From positions 1 through 64,000 of the forward strand of contig CANSTU010000006.1 of NCBI GenBank assembly GCA_947650005.1: a DNA stretch of 64,000 bases, written 5' to 3'. Below are positions 23,477 through 34,450 of the stretch, one piece after another. Positions within the stretch are counted from its first letter, which is position 1. Every line of letters starts with the position of its first letter. The translations under genes were made by a program, and so were the position numbers. Origin of the DNA: an uncultured Lachnospiraceae bacterium (GTDB lineage Bacteria; Bacillota; Clostridia; Lachnospirales; Lachnospiraceae). The notes under the pieces were generated by a model. That model did not search any database and was not told the DNA's origin. It worked only from the letters and a program-made list of their open reading frames with translations.

Positions 23477-23510
23477 AGGGGCTGCCTATGAATTTGGCCG
23501 CCCCTTTTTT
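23477..23510 (+). terminator. Terminator of the phasin-like gene
   Basis: AGGGGCTGCC pairs with GGCCGCCCCT across a 9-base AT loop and is followed by six T residues. Confidence 0.85.
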
Positions 23511-23520
23511 CACAAAGAGT

Positions 23521-23945
23521 TCAGGATTTAATCGCGCCGATCATCACTCCTTTGACGAAATATTTCTGGAGAAAAGGATACACGCACATGATCGGAAGCA
23601 TGGTTACCATCACTGCAGAGGCTTTGATTCCTTCGGAAAAGGACGGCCTTCCCACTTCTGCCGGTATGCTGTCCACAAAGGAAGCGGAGGACCACAGAAT
23701 CTGCCTCAGTTCCAGCTGCATGGGCCACAGCTTTGCATTTCCTAGAAAAAGGCTGGAATGGAACCATTCATTCCAACGCCCCACCGCAAAGAAAAGCACC
23801 AGGGTGGCCAGGGCAGGCTTTACCAAAGGAAGGCTGATGCGCCAGAAAATCTGTAAGGGATTTGCTCCGTCCAGGGTGGCTGATTCCTCCAGATCTGGCG
23901 GGAGCTGTTCAAAAAATTACGAAGAATAATCAGATTAAAAAGAAA
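23521..23945 (-). pseudogene. Truncated, frameshifted MalG-type ABC sugar permease
   Basis: The minus strand reads LFNLIILRNFF, then after a one-base frameshift in a run of six T (near 23917) EQLPPDLEESATLDGANPL, and on through VGRWNEWFHSS to QKYFVKGVMIGAIKS. This is the last ~140 residues of a carbohydrate ABC permease, including the EAA-type loop. The first half of the gene is missing. No partner permease or binding protein remains next to it. It sits between the fructokinase and the GH32 gene and is probably a relic of the locus's transporter. Confidence 0.8.
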
Positions 23946-23980
23946 AAATATGTCAGACAGATTCCGATAAACTTTTTCAT

Positions 23981-24115
23981 ATGACTTCGGATAATGGGCT
24001 GGCTCTTCTGAATACCCATCAACGATTACAACAATTTTTCGGCCAGGGATACGGATTGCAGATAGAAAGCGATCCCGGAGTGGGAACCTGTATCAGAATC
24101 CGACTCCGGGACTAA
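23981..24115 (+). pseudogene. 3' stump of a YesM-type sensor histidine kinase
   Basis: From 23981 the + strand encodes NGLALLNTHQRLQQFFG, then SDPGVGTCIRIRLRD and a stop. This is the end of a HATPase domain (GLxN..RL...G.E...S..G.GT) of the two-component kinases that control sugar ABC transporters. Everything upstream is gone. It converges with the permease stump, so two deletions or a rearrangement joined here. Confidence 0.75.
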
Positions 24116-24152
24116 TCAGTTAATTTCCAGGAAACAATTGTCTAATCTATAT

Positions 24153-25676
24153 TTAATCCACCCGATAGATATCCACATCCGCCTTTTTGGATGTCTCCAC
24201 TGTAACCGTTCCGCCCTTCTTTCCTTTCTCAGTCTCAAAAACTGCGTAAATCAAGCCGTTTTGGGCGGTAACCTCAATGATCTCTCTATCCGCTATGATC
24301 GAAAAATCATTGGCCGACTGATCCAGCTCCACGGTATCGTTCCCCACGCTCAGTTTTCCGCAGGATGCCGTATAAACAACCGTAGTTCCACATAAATTCA
24401 GGGAAAAATCTCCCGGCTCTTCCATATGGATGCATACCTCAAGGGCCGATTCCTTCTGCATCATATGGAACACCTTTCCCTCTCCGCAAGAAGAGTGCAC
24501 ATTGACACGCGCCTTTAGAAATTCTTCCACATGCGAAAGACGAAGACGAAGCCCTTTCTTCGTTTCTGTCAGAGTCATCTTTTTGGGAAGTCCCATCCCG
24601 CTTCGGTACAGTTTTCCCTTATTTTCCGTACGAAGCCAAGGAATGGTGATCACATCTTTTGTTCCCCAAAAGGTCTGAGCAGCATAGGGGATGGACGTCT
24701 TATAGGCCTCATGCCTGATTCCATCGGTCTTGAATTCGTATCCATCAAAGTCTCCCAGATAATAGTAACCGTCTGCGCTCCAGAACACCCACTTGTCGCC
24801 GCCGCCCTCCACAGGTATCCTTCTCAGATCGGGACATTCAAATCCCTTATCAAGGGTAATCGTCTGGCTCTTCTTCCAGCTTTTCAGATCCTTGGAACGA
24901 AAGATACCAAAATCGTTTTTATCGAGATAGAGCACCATATAATAGGCTTTGCTCTCCTCATGCCAGTATACCTTTGGATCCCTGTTCTCTTCCACTATGT
25001 GCTTTATAATACAGCCTTCCAGCTTCTGAAGCGTCTTGCCTCCATCCGTACTGTAAGCAATTTTCTGTTTGAATTTTTTTCCGCGGCTCCATCCACTTCG
25101 GCCTCCGGAACAGGTATAAAAATAGAGCTGTGCATCCGTCGGCAATCCCAATAGCCCCTTTTCATTTATTATTCCGCATCCAGAATACATCGTTCCATCC
25201 TGGTCCGGATAAAGGGCCGTTTCCTTCTGCTCCCAATGAATCAGATCAGTGCTCACCGCATGCCCCCAGCACATATTTTCCCATTTGGTATCAAAGGGAT
25301 TATACTGGAAAAACAGATGATAAACTCCGTTCTGATAAATCATCCCATTAGGGTCGTTCGTCCATCCCGTATTCGCTGTAAAATGGATCATCGGATGATC
25401 TTCCACAGTTTCCGGTATCCTGTCTGAAAGGCATATTTCCTCCAGAAAAGCCTTAGGCACCTCTCCTTCCACCATCATCTTCTTCCCCATGTATCTTTCC
25501 ACCGGAATGGAAGCGAAGTAATGAAAAGCGTAATGTTCGGCCTTTTCATCATTCACTGGAATATTAAATTCATAAATCTTTTCATTTTCACAGGAAAAAG
25601 ATACCGGGCGCACATCCTTTTCCACACACACCGGAATCAGCAGATACTTTTTGGTAATTAAAATCTGTTTTTCCAT
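24153..25676 (-). CDS. GH32 beta-fructosidase
   Basis: The 507-residue protein has the three acidic motifs of family 32. The nucleophile is in WTNDPNG (about residue 105), the transition-state stabiliser in NRDPKVY and the acid/base in ECPDL. An N-terminal ~85-residue strand-rich extension precedes the propeller, and a beta-sandwich forms the C-terminal third. There is no signal peptide, so it acts inside the cell on imported fructo-oligosaccharides or sucrose. The start at 25676 is fixed by GATGGGAGG of a leader repeat; longer in-frame starts run through that repeat. It probably works with the fructokinase at 21865-22830. Confidence 0.88.
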   Translation of the reverse strand: MEKQILITKKYLLIPVCVEKDVRPVSFSCENEKIYEFNIPVNDEKAEHYAFHYFASIPVERYMGKKMMVEGEVPKAFLEEICLSDRIPETVEDHPMIHFTANTGWTNDPNGMIYQNGVYHLFFQYNPFDTKWENMCWGHAVSTDLIHWEQKETALYPDQDGTMYSGCGIINEKGLLGLPTDAQLYFYTCSGGRSGWSRGKKFKQKIAYSTDGGKTLQKLEGCIIKHIVEENRDPKVYWHEESKAYYMVLYLDKNDFGIFRSKDLKSWKKSQTITLDKGFECPDLRRIPVEGGGDKWVFWSADGYYYLGDFDGYEFKTDGIRHEAYKTSIPYAAQTFWGTKDVITIPWLRTENKGKLYRSGMGLPKKMTLTETKKGLRLRLSHVEEFLKARVNVHSSCGEGKVFHMMQKESALEVCIHMEEPGDFSLNLCGTTVVYTASCGKLSVGNDTVELDQSANDFSIIADREIIEVTAQNGLIYAVFETEKGKKGGTVTVETSKKADVDIYRVD

Positions 25677-25779
25677 CTTTCCTCCCATCTGCCCGCCAAA
25701 GCGAACGCTCAAATCAATAGATTGAAAGTGCCTTCCTTTCAACCTTCCACCCATCTTCGTGCAAGGCACGCACTCAAAT
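25677..25779 (-). repeat. Leader repeats upstream of the GH32 gene
   Basis: In coding orientation: GAGTGCGTGCCTTGCACGAAGATGGG, then the GGTTGAAAGG/CTTTCAATC stem, TTGATTTGAG, a GTTCGCTTTGGCGGGC hairpin and AGATGGGAGG ending five bases before the ATG. Two units are recognisable; the first lacks its own upstream stem. The array begins eight bases after the stop of the upstream serine-hydrolase gene. Confidence 0.75.
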
Positions 25780-25786
25780 TTATAAT

Positions 25787-26659
25787 CTATAACTGAGGGA
25801 CGATCGTATCCATGCAGCAGTCCATCATCGACGAAGCGTCCCTGGATTCCGCCTGTACGGCGATCACCGCATTGTGATTTGGCAGGACAATGGCAAGCTG
25901 GCCATATTTCCCGTCCGCCCTGTATGAATCATAAGCGCCCCTCCAGAACAGATAACCATAGCCATACGACTGATTATCAATCTGAACGCTTGACGCCTCC
26001 TTGATATATTCCGCAGGGACGATCTGCCTTCCGTTCCAATTCCCTTCTTGCAAAAGAAGTTGGCCAAACTTCAGAAGCTCCGTCACGCACAAGAAAAGCC
26101 CGCCTGCCCCAAAGGTAAATCCATCCACATCCGTTTCCCATACCGTCCTTTTGATCCCCAACGGATCAAAAAGCCTTGGCATCAGATAATGAATCAGGTC
26201 ACAGCCCGCCCTTCTCTGCACGAGAACCCCTGCCAGATAGGGCCCCACATTGCTATACAGGAACTTCGTTCCCGGTTCATTCACGATTGGAAGGCAAAGA
26301 GCGTATTTCACCCAGTTTCTTTCCTCCAAAAAGGTTCTCTGCTCTCCCATCAACTCGGACCTTTCCTGCCCAAGCCCCATGGTCAACAGATCCCTAACCG
26401 TCGCTTTTTGCAGAAATGCGGAAGGATTCTCCGGAATTTCCTCGCAAAATACATCACACAATTTTTCATCCAGGGATAAAAGACCTTCCTTCTGTGCGAT
26501 TCCCACCGCAATACTGGTAAAGCTTTTACTGACAGAATATTGATTCCTACGTATCTCATCATCCCAATCCCGTTTCAGAATCAATTGTCCATCCTTCAAT
26601 ACCCGCAGATTCAGGATACGCATTTCCTCTGCTCTTTTTTCAATCGCTGAGATATCCAT
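25787..26659 (-). CDS. Serine hydrolase of the class C beta-lactamase fold
   Basis: The 290-residue cytoplasmic-looking protein has SVSKSF (SxxK, about residue 45) and FLYSNVG (YxN, about residue 137), typical of the beta-lactamase/AmpH-type fold. No clear KTG is seen; a VLPNHNAVIAVQ strand takes its place. There is no signal peptide, so esterase or peptidase activity on an internal substrate is more likely than resistance. AGGATGGGAG-type SD of a leader repeat precedes the ATG at 26659. An ATG twelve bases upstream (26671) is inside that SD and is rejected. Confidence 0.75.
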   Translation of the reverse strand: MDISAIEKRAEEMRILNLRVLKDGQLILKRDWDDEIRRNQYSVSKSFTSIAVGIAQKEGLLSLDEKLCDVFCEEIPENPSAFLQKATVRDLLTMGLGQERSELMGEQRTFLEERNWVKYALCLPIVNEPGTKFLYSNVGPYLAGVLVQRRAGCDLIHYLMPRLFDPLGIKRTVWETDVDGFTFGAGGLFLCVTELLKFGQLLLQEGNWNGRQIVPAEYIKEASSVQIDNQSYGYGYLFWRGAYDSYRADGKYGQLAIVLPNHNAVIAVQAESRDASSMMDCCMDTIVPQL

Positions 26660-26731
26660 TTTTTCTCCCATCCGCCCGCTTTAGCGGGCTTTTAAATCAA
26701 TGAGGTTGAAAGCGTCTTTCTTTCAACCTTG
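26660..26731 (-). repeat. Leader repeat upstream of the serine hydrolase gene (best-formed copy)
   Basis: In coding orientation: a GGTTGAAAG...CTTTCAACC stem (26728-26704), ATTGATTTAAAA, a perfect GCCCGC-TAAA-GCGGGC hairpin (26689-26674) and GGATGGGAG, then AAAAA and the ATG. I use it as the type copy. It starts five bases after the stop codon of the radical SAM gene. Confidence 0.85.
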
Positions 26732-26736
26732 CTCCC

Positions 26737-27627
26737 CTAATCAAACAGACTGAGCTGGTTATATTCATACCCTCTTTTATACGCCCTAATGATACTTTTC
26801 ATATCGTAGAGAATCCCGTATTTTTCGCATTCCTTCCTGAAACTATTCCATAATTCCTTTGTCCGCGGACTGCGGCATTCATATTGATTCCCATAAACTT
26901 TCCTATATTTTTCAACCAAGCCTTCTTCCGGAAAGGATTCCTTTAATTTTTCATAATACCAGACCCTTTGATTTTCCCTCAACGTCATCCCAAAGGCCGC
27001 ATAGATAAATCTTGCCCCGGCCTCATGAGCCATCCTTACAATACTGATTACATTCTCTCGCGTATCCTCCAGGAAAGGCAGGATCGGCATCAACAAAATA
27101 CCCGTAAAAATTCCCGCGTCACCCAGTCTCCCCACCGCCTCCAGCCTTTCGGAAGTTGGACACACATTTGGTTCTATCTTTCGGCACAGCGTATCGTCCG
27201 CTGCCGTTATCGTAACCTTGCATAATACAGGAGAATGTTCCCTTATCCCGTTCAGAACATCCATATCCCGTGTAATCAGGCTGCTCTTTGTAGCAATCGC
27301 CGCCCCAAATCCAAAAGCATCCACCAATTCCAAGGCATGCCTTGTCAGCCCCAGCTCTTTTTCAAAGGGATTATAGGGATCGCTCATGGAACCTGTCCCA
27401 ACCACCCCCTTCTTCACCTTCCGCCGCAGATCATCCCGGATGATCTGCAGAGCGTCTTTCTTTGCCCTTACCCTGTCAAAATCTTCGATCCCATAACAGG
27501 AAGAACGACTGTCACAATAGATACATCCGTGGCAGCATCCCTTATAAATGTTCATATTATAATCCAATCCGAACCATTCTTGGGATTTTGTCTTTGTCAC
27601 GATCGTCTTGGCAGGTATATATTCCAC
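26737..27627 (-). CDS. Radical SAM protein of the SPL (spore photoproduct lyase-like) family
   Basis: The 296-residue protein carries CCHGCIYC near residue 32 (the CxxxCxxC cluster motif of the SPL-like radical SAM group), followed by GTGSMSDPYNPFE and LLMPILPFLED blocks common in Rv2578c-type proteins. The SPL name refers to sequence family; many members are not DNA-repair lyases. The start is GTG at 27627, immediately after the stop of the small gene 27628-27777, and the SD GGGAG lies inside that gene, so the two are translationally coupled. Confidence 0.85.
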   Translation of the reverse strand: MEYIPAKTIVTKTKSQEWFGLDYNMNIYKGCCHGCIYCDSRSSCYGIEDFDRVRAKKDALQIIRDDLRRKVKKGVVGTGSMSDPYNPFEKELGLTRHALELVDAFGFGAAIATKSSLITRDMDVLNGIREHSPVLCKVTITAADDTLCRKIEPNVCPTSERLEAVGRLGDAGIFTGILLMPILPFLEDTRENVISIVRMAHEAGARFIYAAFGMTLRENQRVWYYEKLKESFPEEGLVEKYRKVYGNQYECRSPRTKELWNSFRKECEKYGILYDMKSIIRAYKRGYEYNQLSLFD

Positions 27628-27777
27628 TTATGCCACTCCCACATAATCCATACAGAAAACCATCACATCTTCAAATGGGGTGAAATCCGCAGCCATAAAA
27701 CCTGCCGCCAATAAAGCGGCGCAGGCTGCTAGAACACCGCCGCATAGCAGTGCCTTTCTTTGTTCCTTCTTTTCCAT
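27628..27777 (-). CDS. 49-residue membrane peptide coupled to the radical SAM gene
   Basis: GGGAGGAG precedes an ATG at 27777. The frame encodes a Lys/Glu/Arg-rich start (MEKKEQRKALL), a hydrophobic Ala/Leu-rich segment with two cysteines, and a C-terminal DFTPFEDVMVFCMDYVGVA. Its TAA is directly followed by the GTG of the next gene. The SD, frame integrity and coupling support it as a real small gene. Function unknown; one transmembrane helix is predicted. Confidence 0.65.
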   Translation of the reverse strand: MEKKEQRKALLCGGVLAACAALLAAGFMAADFTPFEDVMVFCMDYVGVA

Positions 27778-27990
27778 AGATAAATTCTCCTCCCGGCAAA
27801 GATCGGAAACCTTTGCCTCTTAATTCTCCTCAATTATCTTTATAATATGTTTTTTTGTATTTGTCCACTGTTTTATTTTTTATATATTGAAAAGGGATGG
27901 GGAAGGAGACGCTAGGAGAAAACTTCCCACAGTCCCCTCTGATCGCCTTTTTCGCCGCGCCTCGCGCAATAATTACCCGCGCATATCAAC
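27778..27990. other. Intergenic region between divergent genes
   Basis: Divergent spacer with AT-rich runs near 27840-27890 that could hold the minus-strand promoter of the small peptide gene. No convincing hexamers, stem-loops or reading frames were found apart from the promoter at 27991-28018. Confidence 0.4.
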
Positions 27991-28018
27991 TTGTAATTCC
28001 ATATGTCTGTGATATAAT
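27991..28018 (+). promoter_or_regulatory. Promoter of the CAP-domain gene
   Basis: TTGTAA (27991-27996), 16 bases, TATAAT (28013-28018) with TG one base before the -10. The 5' untranslated leader would be about 105 bases. Confidence 0.65.
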
Positions 28019-28131
28019 GGGCATTGATAAGAGAATCAATCTTCTTATCCAACAAACGACGGCCGACATCATAGATGTTGCCGCTATTCAAGAAATGAAC
28101 ACCGTCTACCGACGGCAGAAAGAGAGGGGAC

Positions 28132-28773
28132 ATGAAAAAAAAGCTCAGGAACAAAACATTATTTCTTACGGCTGCCATCCTGATCATGGCATTTGGCTGG
28201 AACATGACGATCTGCGCAAAACCGGTAACGATGCCTGACGGCACAGTTTTTGATGCGGAATTCTATGCACAGACCTATCCTGATGTGGCAGCGGTCTATG
28301 GAAATGATGTCACTTTGCTCTATCAGCATTATGTGTTATATGGAAAGGCGGAAGGCAGGATCGCTTCAGCACCTGAAATCCTTCAGGAAACTCCTTCCTT
28401 ACCGGAACCGCCCGTTGCTGTACAGCAGCTGACCAATGCCTACAGGCAGGCAGGGGGACTTTCTGGCCTTTCCTGGGACGATACGCTGGCACAGGCCGCC
28501 TCTCTGAGGGCAACGGAAATTTACGTCCTGTTTTCCCATACCAGGCCTAACGGGGCCTCCTGTTTTTCAGCTCTTCCTTCCTCCTACAGCTATCGTATGT
28601 TAGGAGAAAATATAGCCGCCGGATACCGTTCTCCAGAACTTGTGACGGAAGGTTGGATGAACAGCGAAGGACATAGGGCAAATATCATGAACTCAGGGTT
28701 CTCTAAAATCGGCGTGGGATACTTTGTGGATGAAAACGGATATCCCTATTGGGTACAGCTTTTCGCGGGCTGA
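28132..28773 (+). CDS. Secreted CAP (SCP/PR1) domain protein
   Basis: The 213-residue precursor has a signal peptide (about 1-29). A segment of about 43 residues reads FDAEFYAQTYPDVAAVYG...LYQHYVLYGKAEGR, a cell-surface repeat common in Lachnospiraceae. A proline-rich linker and a CAP domain (about 95-213) follow, with FSHTRPNG, GENIAAGY and GWMNSEGHRANIMN. CAP domains of this bacterial type are extracellular and of mostly unknown biochemical role. GAGAGGGG precedes the ATG. The PHP gene follows 43 bases later. Confidence 0.85.
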   Translation: MKKKLRNKTLFLTAAILIMAFGWNMTICAKPVTMPDGTVFDAEFYAQTYPDVAAVYGNDVTLLYQHYVLYGKAEGRIASAPEILQETPSLPEPPVAVQQLTNAYRQAGGLSGLSWDDTLAQAASLRATEIYVLFSHTRPNGASCFSALPSSYSYRMLGENIAAGYRSPELVTEGWMNSEGHRANIMNSGFSKIGVGYFVDENGYPYWVQLFAG

Positions 28774-28816
28774 ACGACATATTCATTCGATCATAAGAAA
28801 AGGTGAGGATTTTTCC

Positions 28817-29608
28817 ATGGAATCATCCATAGACAAAAAAGTGAATTTCCATACCCATTGTTATCGATGTAGGCATGCTAAAGGCACTGTTTTTCAGTAT
28901 GCCGAGGAAGCTATTGAAAAAGGCTTGGTTACCCTTGGGTTTTCGGATCATATTCCCTATCCCGATGATAGCTTCGACTTACGTATGCCATATGCGGATA
29001 TTGAAGACTATATGAATGAGGTAACTGAGTTAAAAGAGGAACTGGAGGGAAAAATCCGTATTCTTCTCGGTTTCGAAGGGGAATATCTGCTCAGGTATAC
29101 AAGCTATTATGAAAAGCTGCTCACGAACGGTCGATGCGACTATTTGATCCTTGGACAGCATCTTCTGGAGACAAAGGGAGGGGAATTATTCAATGTATAT
29201 CAGATGAAGGATACTTCCCTCTACGAGGCTTATGCAGAAAATGTGGTTGAGTCCATGCGGACAGGTTATTTTCGATATGCGGCCCATCCGGATCTCATTT
29301 TTTTTAACGATCATCCCTGGGATGTCCATTGCGACAGGGCCTGCGATATTCTGATTGACGGCGCGGCGAAACATGGATTTGCCCTGGAATACAATGCAAA
29401 CGGTCTCCGCCGGGGAGAAAAAGCCTATTCGGATGGAAAGAGATATCCCTATCCTCATAAGAATTTCTGGGACAGGGTGGCTGGAAGCGGTATCTCGGTC
29501 TATGTGGGCTCGGACTGCCACGAACCAGCGGTATTATATGATTCCTGTATGGATTTGGCTTATGAAAATCTGGCAGGCCGAAATATTCCAGTCTGTACAG
29601 ATATCTAA
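28817..29608 (+). CDS. PHP-domain phosphoesterase (histidinol-phosphatase family)
   Basis: The 263-residue protein has the metal-binding motifs of the PHP fold in order: NFHTHCYRC (HxH), FSDHIP, GFEGEY, GQHLLE, AAHPDL and YVGSDCHEP. HisK-type histidinol phosphatases have this layout and length, but no other histidine genes are present, so another phosphomonoester is possible. The ATG at 28817 follows AGGTGAGG; an upstream in-frame ATG at 28724 lies within the preceding gene. Confidence 0.8.
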   Translation: MESSIDKKVNFHTHCYRCRHAKGTVFQYAEEAIEKGLVTLGFSDHIPYPDDSFDLRMPYADIEDYMNEVTELKEELEGKIRILLGFEGEYLLRYTSYYEKLLTNGRCDYLILGQHLLETKGGELFNVYQMKDTSLYEAYAENVVESMRTGYFRYAAHPDLIFFNDHPWDVHCDRACDILIDGAAKHGFALEYNANGLRRGEKAYSDGKRYPYPHKNFWDRVAGSGISVYVGSDCHEPAVLYDSCMDLAYENLAGRNIPVCTDI

Positions 29609-29612
29609 AATG

Positions 29613-29669
29613 AAAAAGGTTTCGTCATCTTCACTTCCCTATATCGGTGAGGATGACGAAACCTTTTTT
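29613..29669. terminator. Bidirectional terminator between the PHP gene and gyrA
   Basis: AAAAAGGTTTCGTCATC (29613-29629) pairs with GATGACGAAACCTTTTTT (29652-29669), and the inner CTTCAC/GTGAG extends the stem. A- and T-runs on both sides fit use from both directions. Confidence 0.9.
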
Positions 29670-29709
29670 AGGAAAAGAAATCTTTCCTATACATGAATGA
29701 ACAAAAAGC

Positions 29710-32256
29710 CTAAATTTCTTCCTCCACAGGATAGGTTACCTCTTCTTGCGGTTCCTCCTCCGGGATTTCTTCCATGGCATCATCCGGATTCTCAAATTCA
29801 TGGCTTCCGTCCGAAACCTTCTCACGGACTTTTGCGATCTGGGCCACCTTCACGCCTTTATCCAAATTGATCATCTTCACGCCGGAAGTGATTCTTCCTA
29901 AGATGGAGATATCCTCCACACGAAGCTGGATGATAATTCCCTCCGTGGTAATCAGCATGATTTCCTGTTCATCTTTGGCGCCTTTCACACCCACCACATA
30001 GCCCGTCTTTTCCGTGATCTTATAGCATTTCACGCCTTTTCCGCCACGCTTCTGAACCGTAAATTCCTCCAGGTAAGTCCGTTTTCCCATGCCATTTTCA
30101 GATACGATAAGCAAAGAATCCCCTTGGTCGTTGAGCTGCATGCCAATAACTTCGTCTCCGTCGTCCAAGTTCATGCCGATTACGCCCATGGAAGCCCTTC
30201 CCGTGGCGCGCAAATCCGTCTCTTTGAAACGAATGCACATGCCATGCTTTGTCACCAGGAAGATTTCCGTATCTTGATCCGTGATCTTCACTTCGATCAG
30301 TTCATCATCCTCCCGGAGATTGATTGCAGCAAGCCCATTCTTGCGCACATTAGAATATTCCTCTAGAGCCGTTTTCTTGACGATACCATTTCTGGTCACC
30401 ATGAAAAGATTTTTATGCTCTTCATAATCCTTAACAGGGATAATGGCCGATATCTTCTCCCCGGGCGCGAGCTGGAGCAGGTTGATAATCGCCATACCTC
30501 TGGCAGTTCTGCTGGCCTCCGGAATCTCGTAAGCCTTGAGACGATAGACCCTTCCATAATTGGTAAAAAACATCACATAATGATGGGTAGTGGTCATCAG
30601 AAGGTCCGCGATGAAATCATCTTCAATGGTCTGCATCCCCTTAATGCCCTTGCCGCCCCTGTTCTGTGATTTGAAATTGTCCACCGTCATCCGCTTTATA
30701 TAGCCCATATTGGTCATGGCTATCACCGTGTTAGCCCTGGGAACCATGTCCTCCATGCTGATATCCATCTCGTCATATCCGATACAGCTTCTTCTCTCAT
30801 CCCCATATTTCAGGGCCGTAATCATGATCTCTTCCCTAATCACACCCAGAAGCAGCTTTTCATCCCCGAGAATGGCCTTCAATTCCGCAATTTTTTCCAT
30901 CAGCTCCCGGTGTTCATTTTCCAGCTTCTCCCTTTCCAGACCTGTGAGAGCCCGAAGACGCATGTCAACGATGGCCTGGGCCTGGGCCTCAGAAAATTCA
31001 AAACGCTGAATCAGGTTGTCCTTGGCCGCCTGGGTATTCTGACTGGAACGGATGATACGGATGACCTCATCGATAAAATCCAGGGCCTTTAACAATCCCT
31101 GTAAGATATGATCCCTTTCCTCCGCCTTGTTCAGATCATATTTTGTCCGGCGTGTCACCACATCTTCCTGGTGCCTGAGGTAAAGCTTCAACATATCCAG
31201 AAGATTCAACACCCTGGGCTGGTTATTGACCAGAGCCAGCATGATAACGCCGAAAGTGTCCTGAAGCTGGGTGTGCTTGTAGAGCTGATTTAAGATTACG
31301 TTGGCGTTGGCATCCCGGCGCAGTTCAATGACCACCCGGGTGCCTTCTCTGTTGGATTCGTCCCTCAGGTCAGTGATTCCGTCCACCTTCTTTTCCTTAT
31401 GGAGTTCAGCGATCTTCTCAATGAGCTTCGCCTTATTCACCATATAGGGAAGTTCTGACACCACAATCTGACTCTTTCCATTGGACAGCGTTTCAATGTC
31501 CGTTACAGCCCGCACCCTGATCTTACCCCGACCGGTCCGATAGGCTTCCTCACATCCCCTCGTCCCAAGGATGATTCCTCCTGTGGGAAAATCAGGAGCC
31601 TTGACGAGGGATAGCACTTCTTCGATCTGTGTATCCCTCTCTTCGCTCACCCGGTTATCAATGATTTTCACCACGGCGTTCACCACTTCACGCAGGTTGT
31701 GTGGCGGGATATTGGTGGCCATTCCCACCGCAATGCCGGAAGTACCGTTTACGAGCAAGTTGGGATAACGGCTGGGAAGGACTGTCGGCTCCTTTTCCGT
31801 CTCATCGAAGTTGGGCACGAAATCCACGGTATCCTTGTTGATATCCGCCAGCATTTCCATGGAAATCTTCGACAGCCTTGCTTCCGTATACCGCATGGCC
31901 GCCGGGCCGTCCCCGTCTTCGGAACCAAAATTCCCATGGCCGTCCACCAGAGGATATCTTGTGGACCATTCTTGGGCCATATTCACCAGGGCGCCATAAA
32001 TGGAACTGTCCCCATGGGGGTGATATTTACCCATGGTATCACCTACGATACGGGCACATTTCCTGTGGGGCTTATCTGGTCCGTTATTCAGCTCTATCAT
32101 GGAATACAGGACACGCCTCTGAACCGGTTTCAAACCGTCCCTCACATCCGGAAGGGCACGGGAGGCGATAACGCTCATGGCATACTCAATATAGGAGTTT
32201 TCCATGGTTTCCTTGAGATCCACCTCGTGAATCTTATCAAAAATATTGTCTTCCAT
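29710..32256 (-). CDS. gyrA: DNA gyrase subunit A
   Basis: The 848-residue protein is full-length GyrA. The N-terminal winged-helix/TOPRIM-interacting domain contains the active-site tyrosine in [10 protein letters not shown], and the C-terminal part has the repeated GKRTYLEEF and [12 protein letters not shown] blades of the DNA-wrapping propeller. The GyrA box appears as QRGGKGVK. In the quinolone-resistance region the sequence is [10 protein letters not shown]: Ser at the position of E. coli Ser83, but Gly where E. coli has Asp87. It lies 74 bases after gyrB and ends with an acidic tail. GGAG is about 10 bases before the ATG. Confidence 0.97.
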   Translation of the reverse strand: MEDNIFDKIHEVDLKETMENSYIEYAMSVIASRALPDVRDGLKPVQRRVLYSMIELNNGPDKPHRKCARIVGDTMGKYHPHGDSSIYGALVNMAQEWSTRYPLVDGHGNFGSEDGDGPAAMRYTEARLSKISMEMLADINKDTVDFVPNFDETEKEPTVLPSRYPNLLVNGTSGIAVGMATNIPPHNLREVVNAVVKIIDNRVSEERDTQIEEVLSLVKAPDFPTGGIILGTRGCEEAYRTGRGKIRVRAVTDIETLSNGKSQIVVSELPYMVNKAKLIEKIAELHKEKKVDGITDLRDESNREGTRVVIELRRDANANVILNQLYKHTQLQDTFGVIMLALVNNQPRVLNLLDMLKLYLRHQEDVVTRRTKYDLNKAEERDHILQGLLKALDFIDEVIRIIRSSQNTQAAKDNLIQRFEFSEAQAQAIVDMRLRALTGLEREKLENEHRELMEKIAELKAILGDEKLLLGVIREEIMITALKYGDERRSCIGYDEMDISMEDMVPRANTVIAMTNMGYIKRMTVDNFKSQNRGGKGIKGMQTIEDDFIADLLMTTTHHYVMFFTNYGRVYRLKAYEIPEASRTARGMAIINLLQLAPGEKISAIIPVKDYEEHKNLFMVTRNGIVKKTALEEYSNVRKNGLAAINLREDDELIEVKITDQDTEIFLVTKHGMCIRFKETDLRATGRASMGVIGMNLDDGDEVIGMQLNDQGDSLLIVSENGMGKRTYLEEFTVQKRGGKGVKCYKITEKTGYVVGVKGAKDEQEIMLITTEGIIIQLRVEDISILGRITSGVKMINLDKGVKVAQIAKVREKVSDGSHEFENPDDAMEEIPEEEPQEEVTYPVEEEI

Positions 32257-32330
32257 TTACCAATACTCCATTTCTTCAGGAACCGCAACGAAACAGATTA
32301 ATTCCGTGACAGTCGCTTATATGATAAAAC

Positions 32331-34367
<2,037 letters not shown>

Positions 34368-34392
34368 CAAACCTGTTTGCCCATTCTATAAA

Positions 34393-34421
34393 ATTATACC
34401 ATAAAAATGGCCTTTTCACAA
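34393..34421 (-). promoter_or_regulatory. gyrB-gyrA promoter
   Basis: On the minus strand TTGTGA (34421-34416), 17 bases, TATAAT (34398-34393) with TGG before the -10. It lies just beyond the recF stop codon and upstream of the leader hairpin. Confidence 0.7.
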
Positions 34422-34450
34422 TAGAAAGAATCAAATTATTCATATATAAG

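Noticed and set aside
26660-26671. Start of the serine hydrolase at the ATG inside GATGGGAG
   Set aside because: This ATG is part of the SD of the leader repeat; the ATG twelve bases downstream has the correct spacing. The same reasoning was applied to jag, GH32, the acyltransferase and the SecB-like gene.
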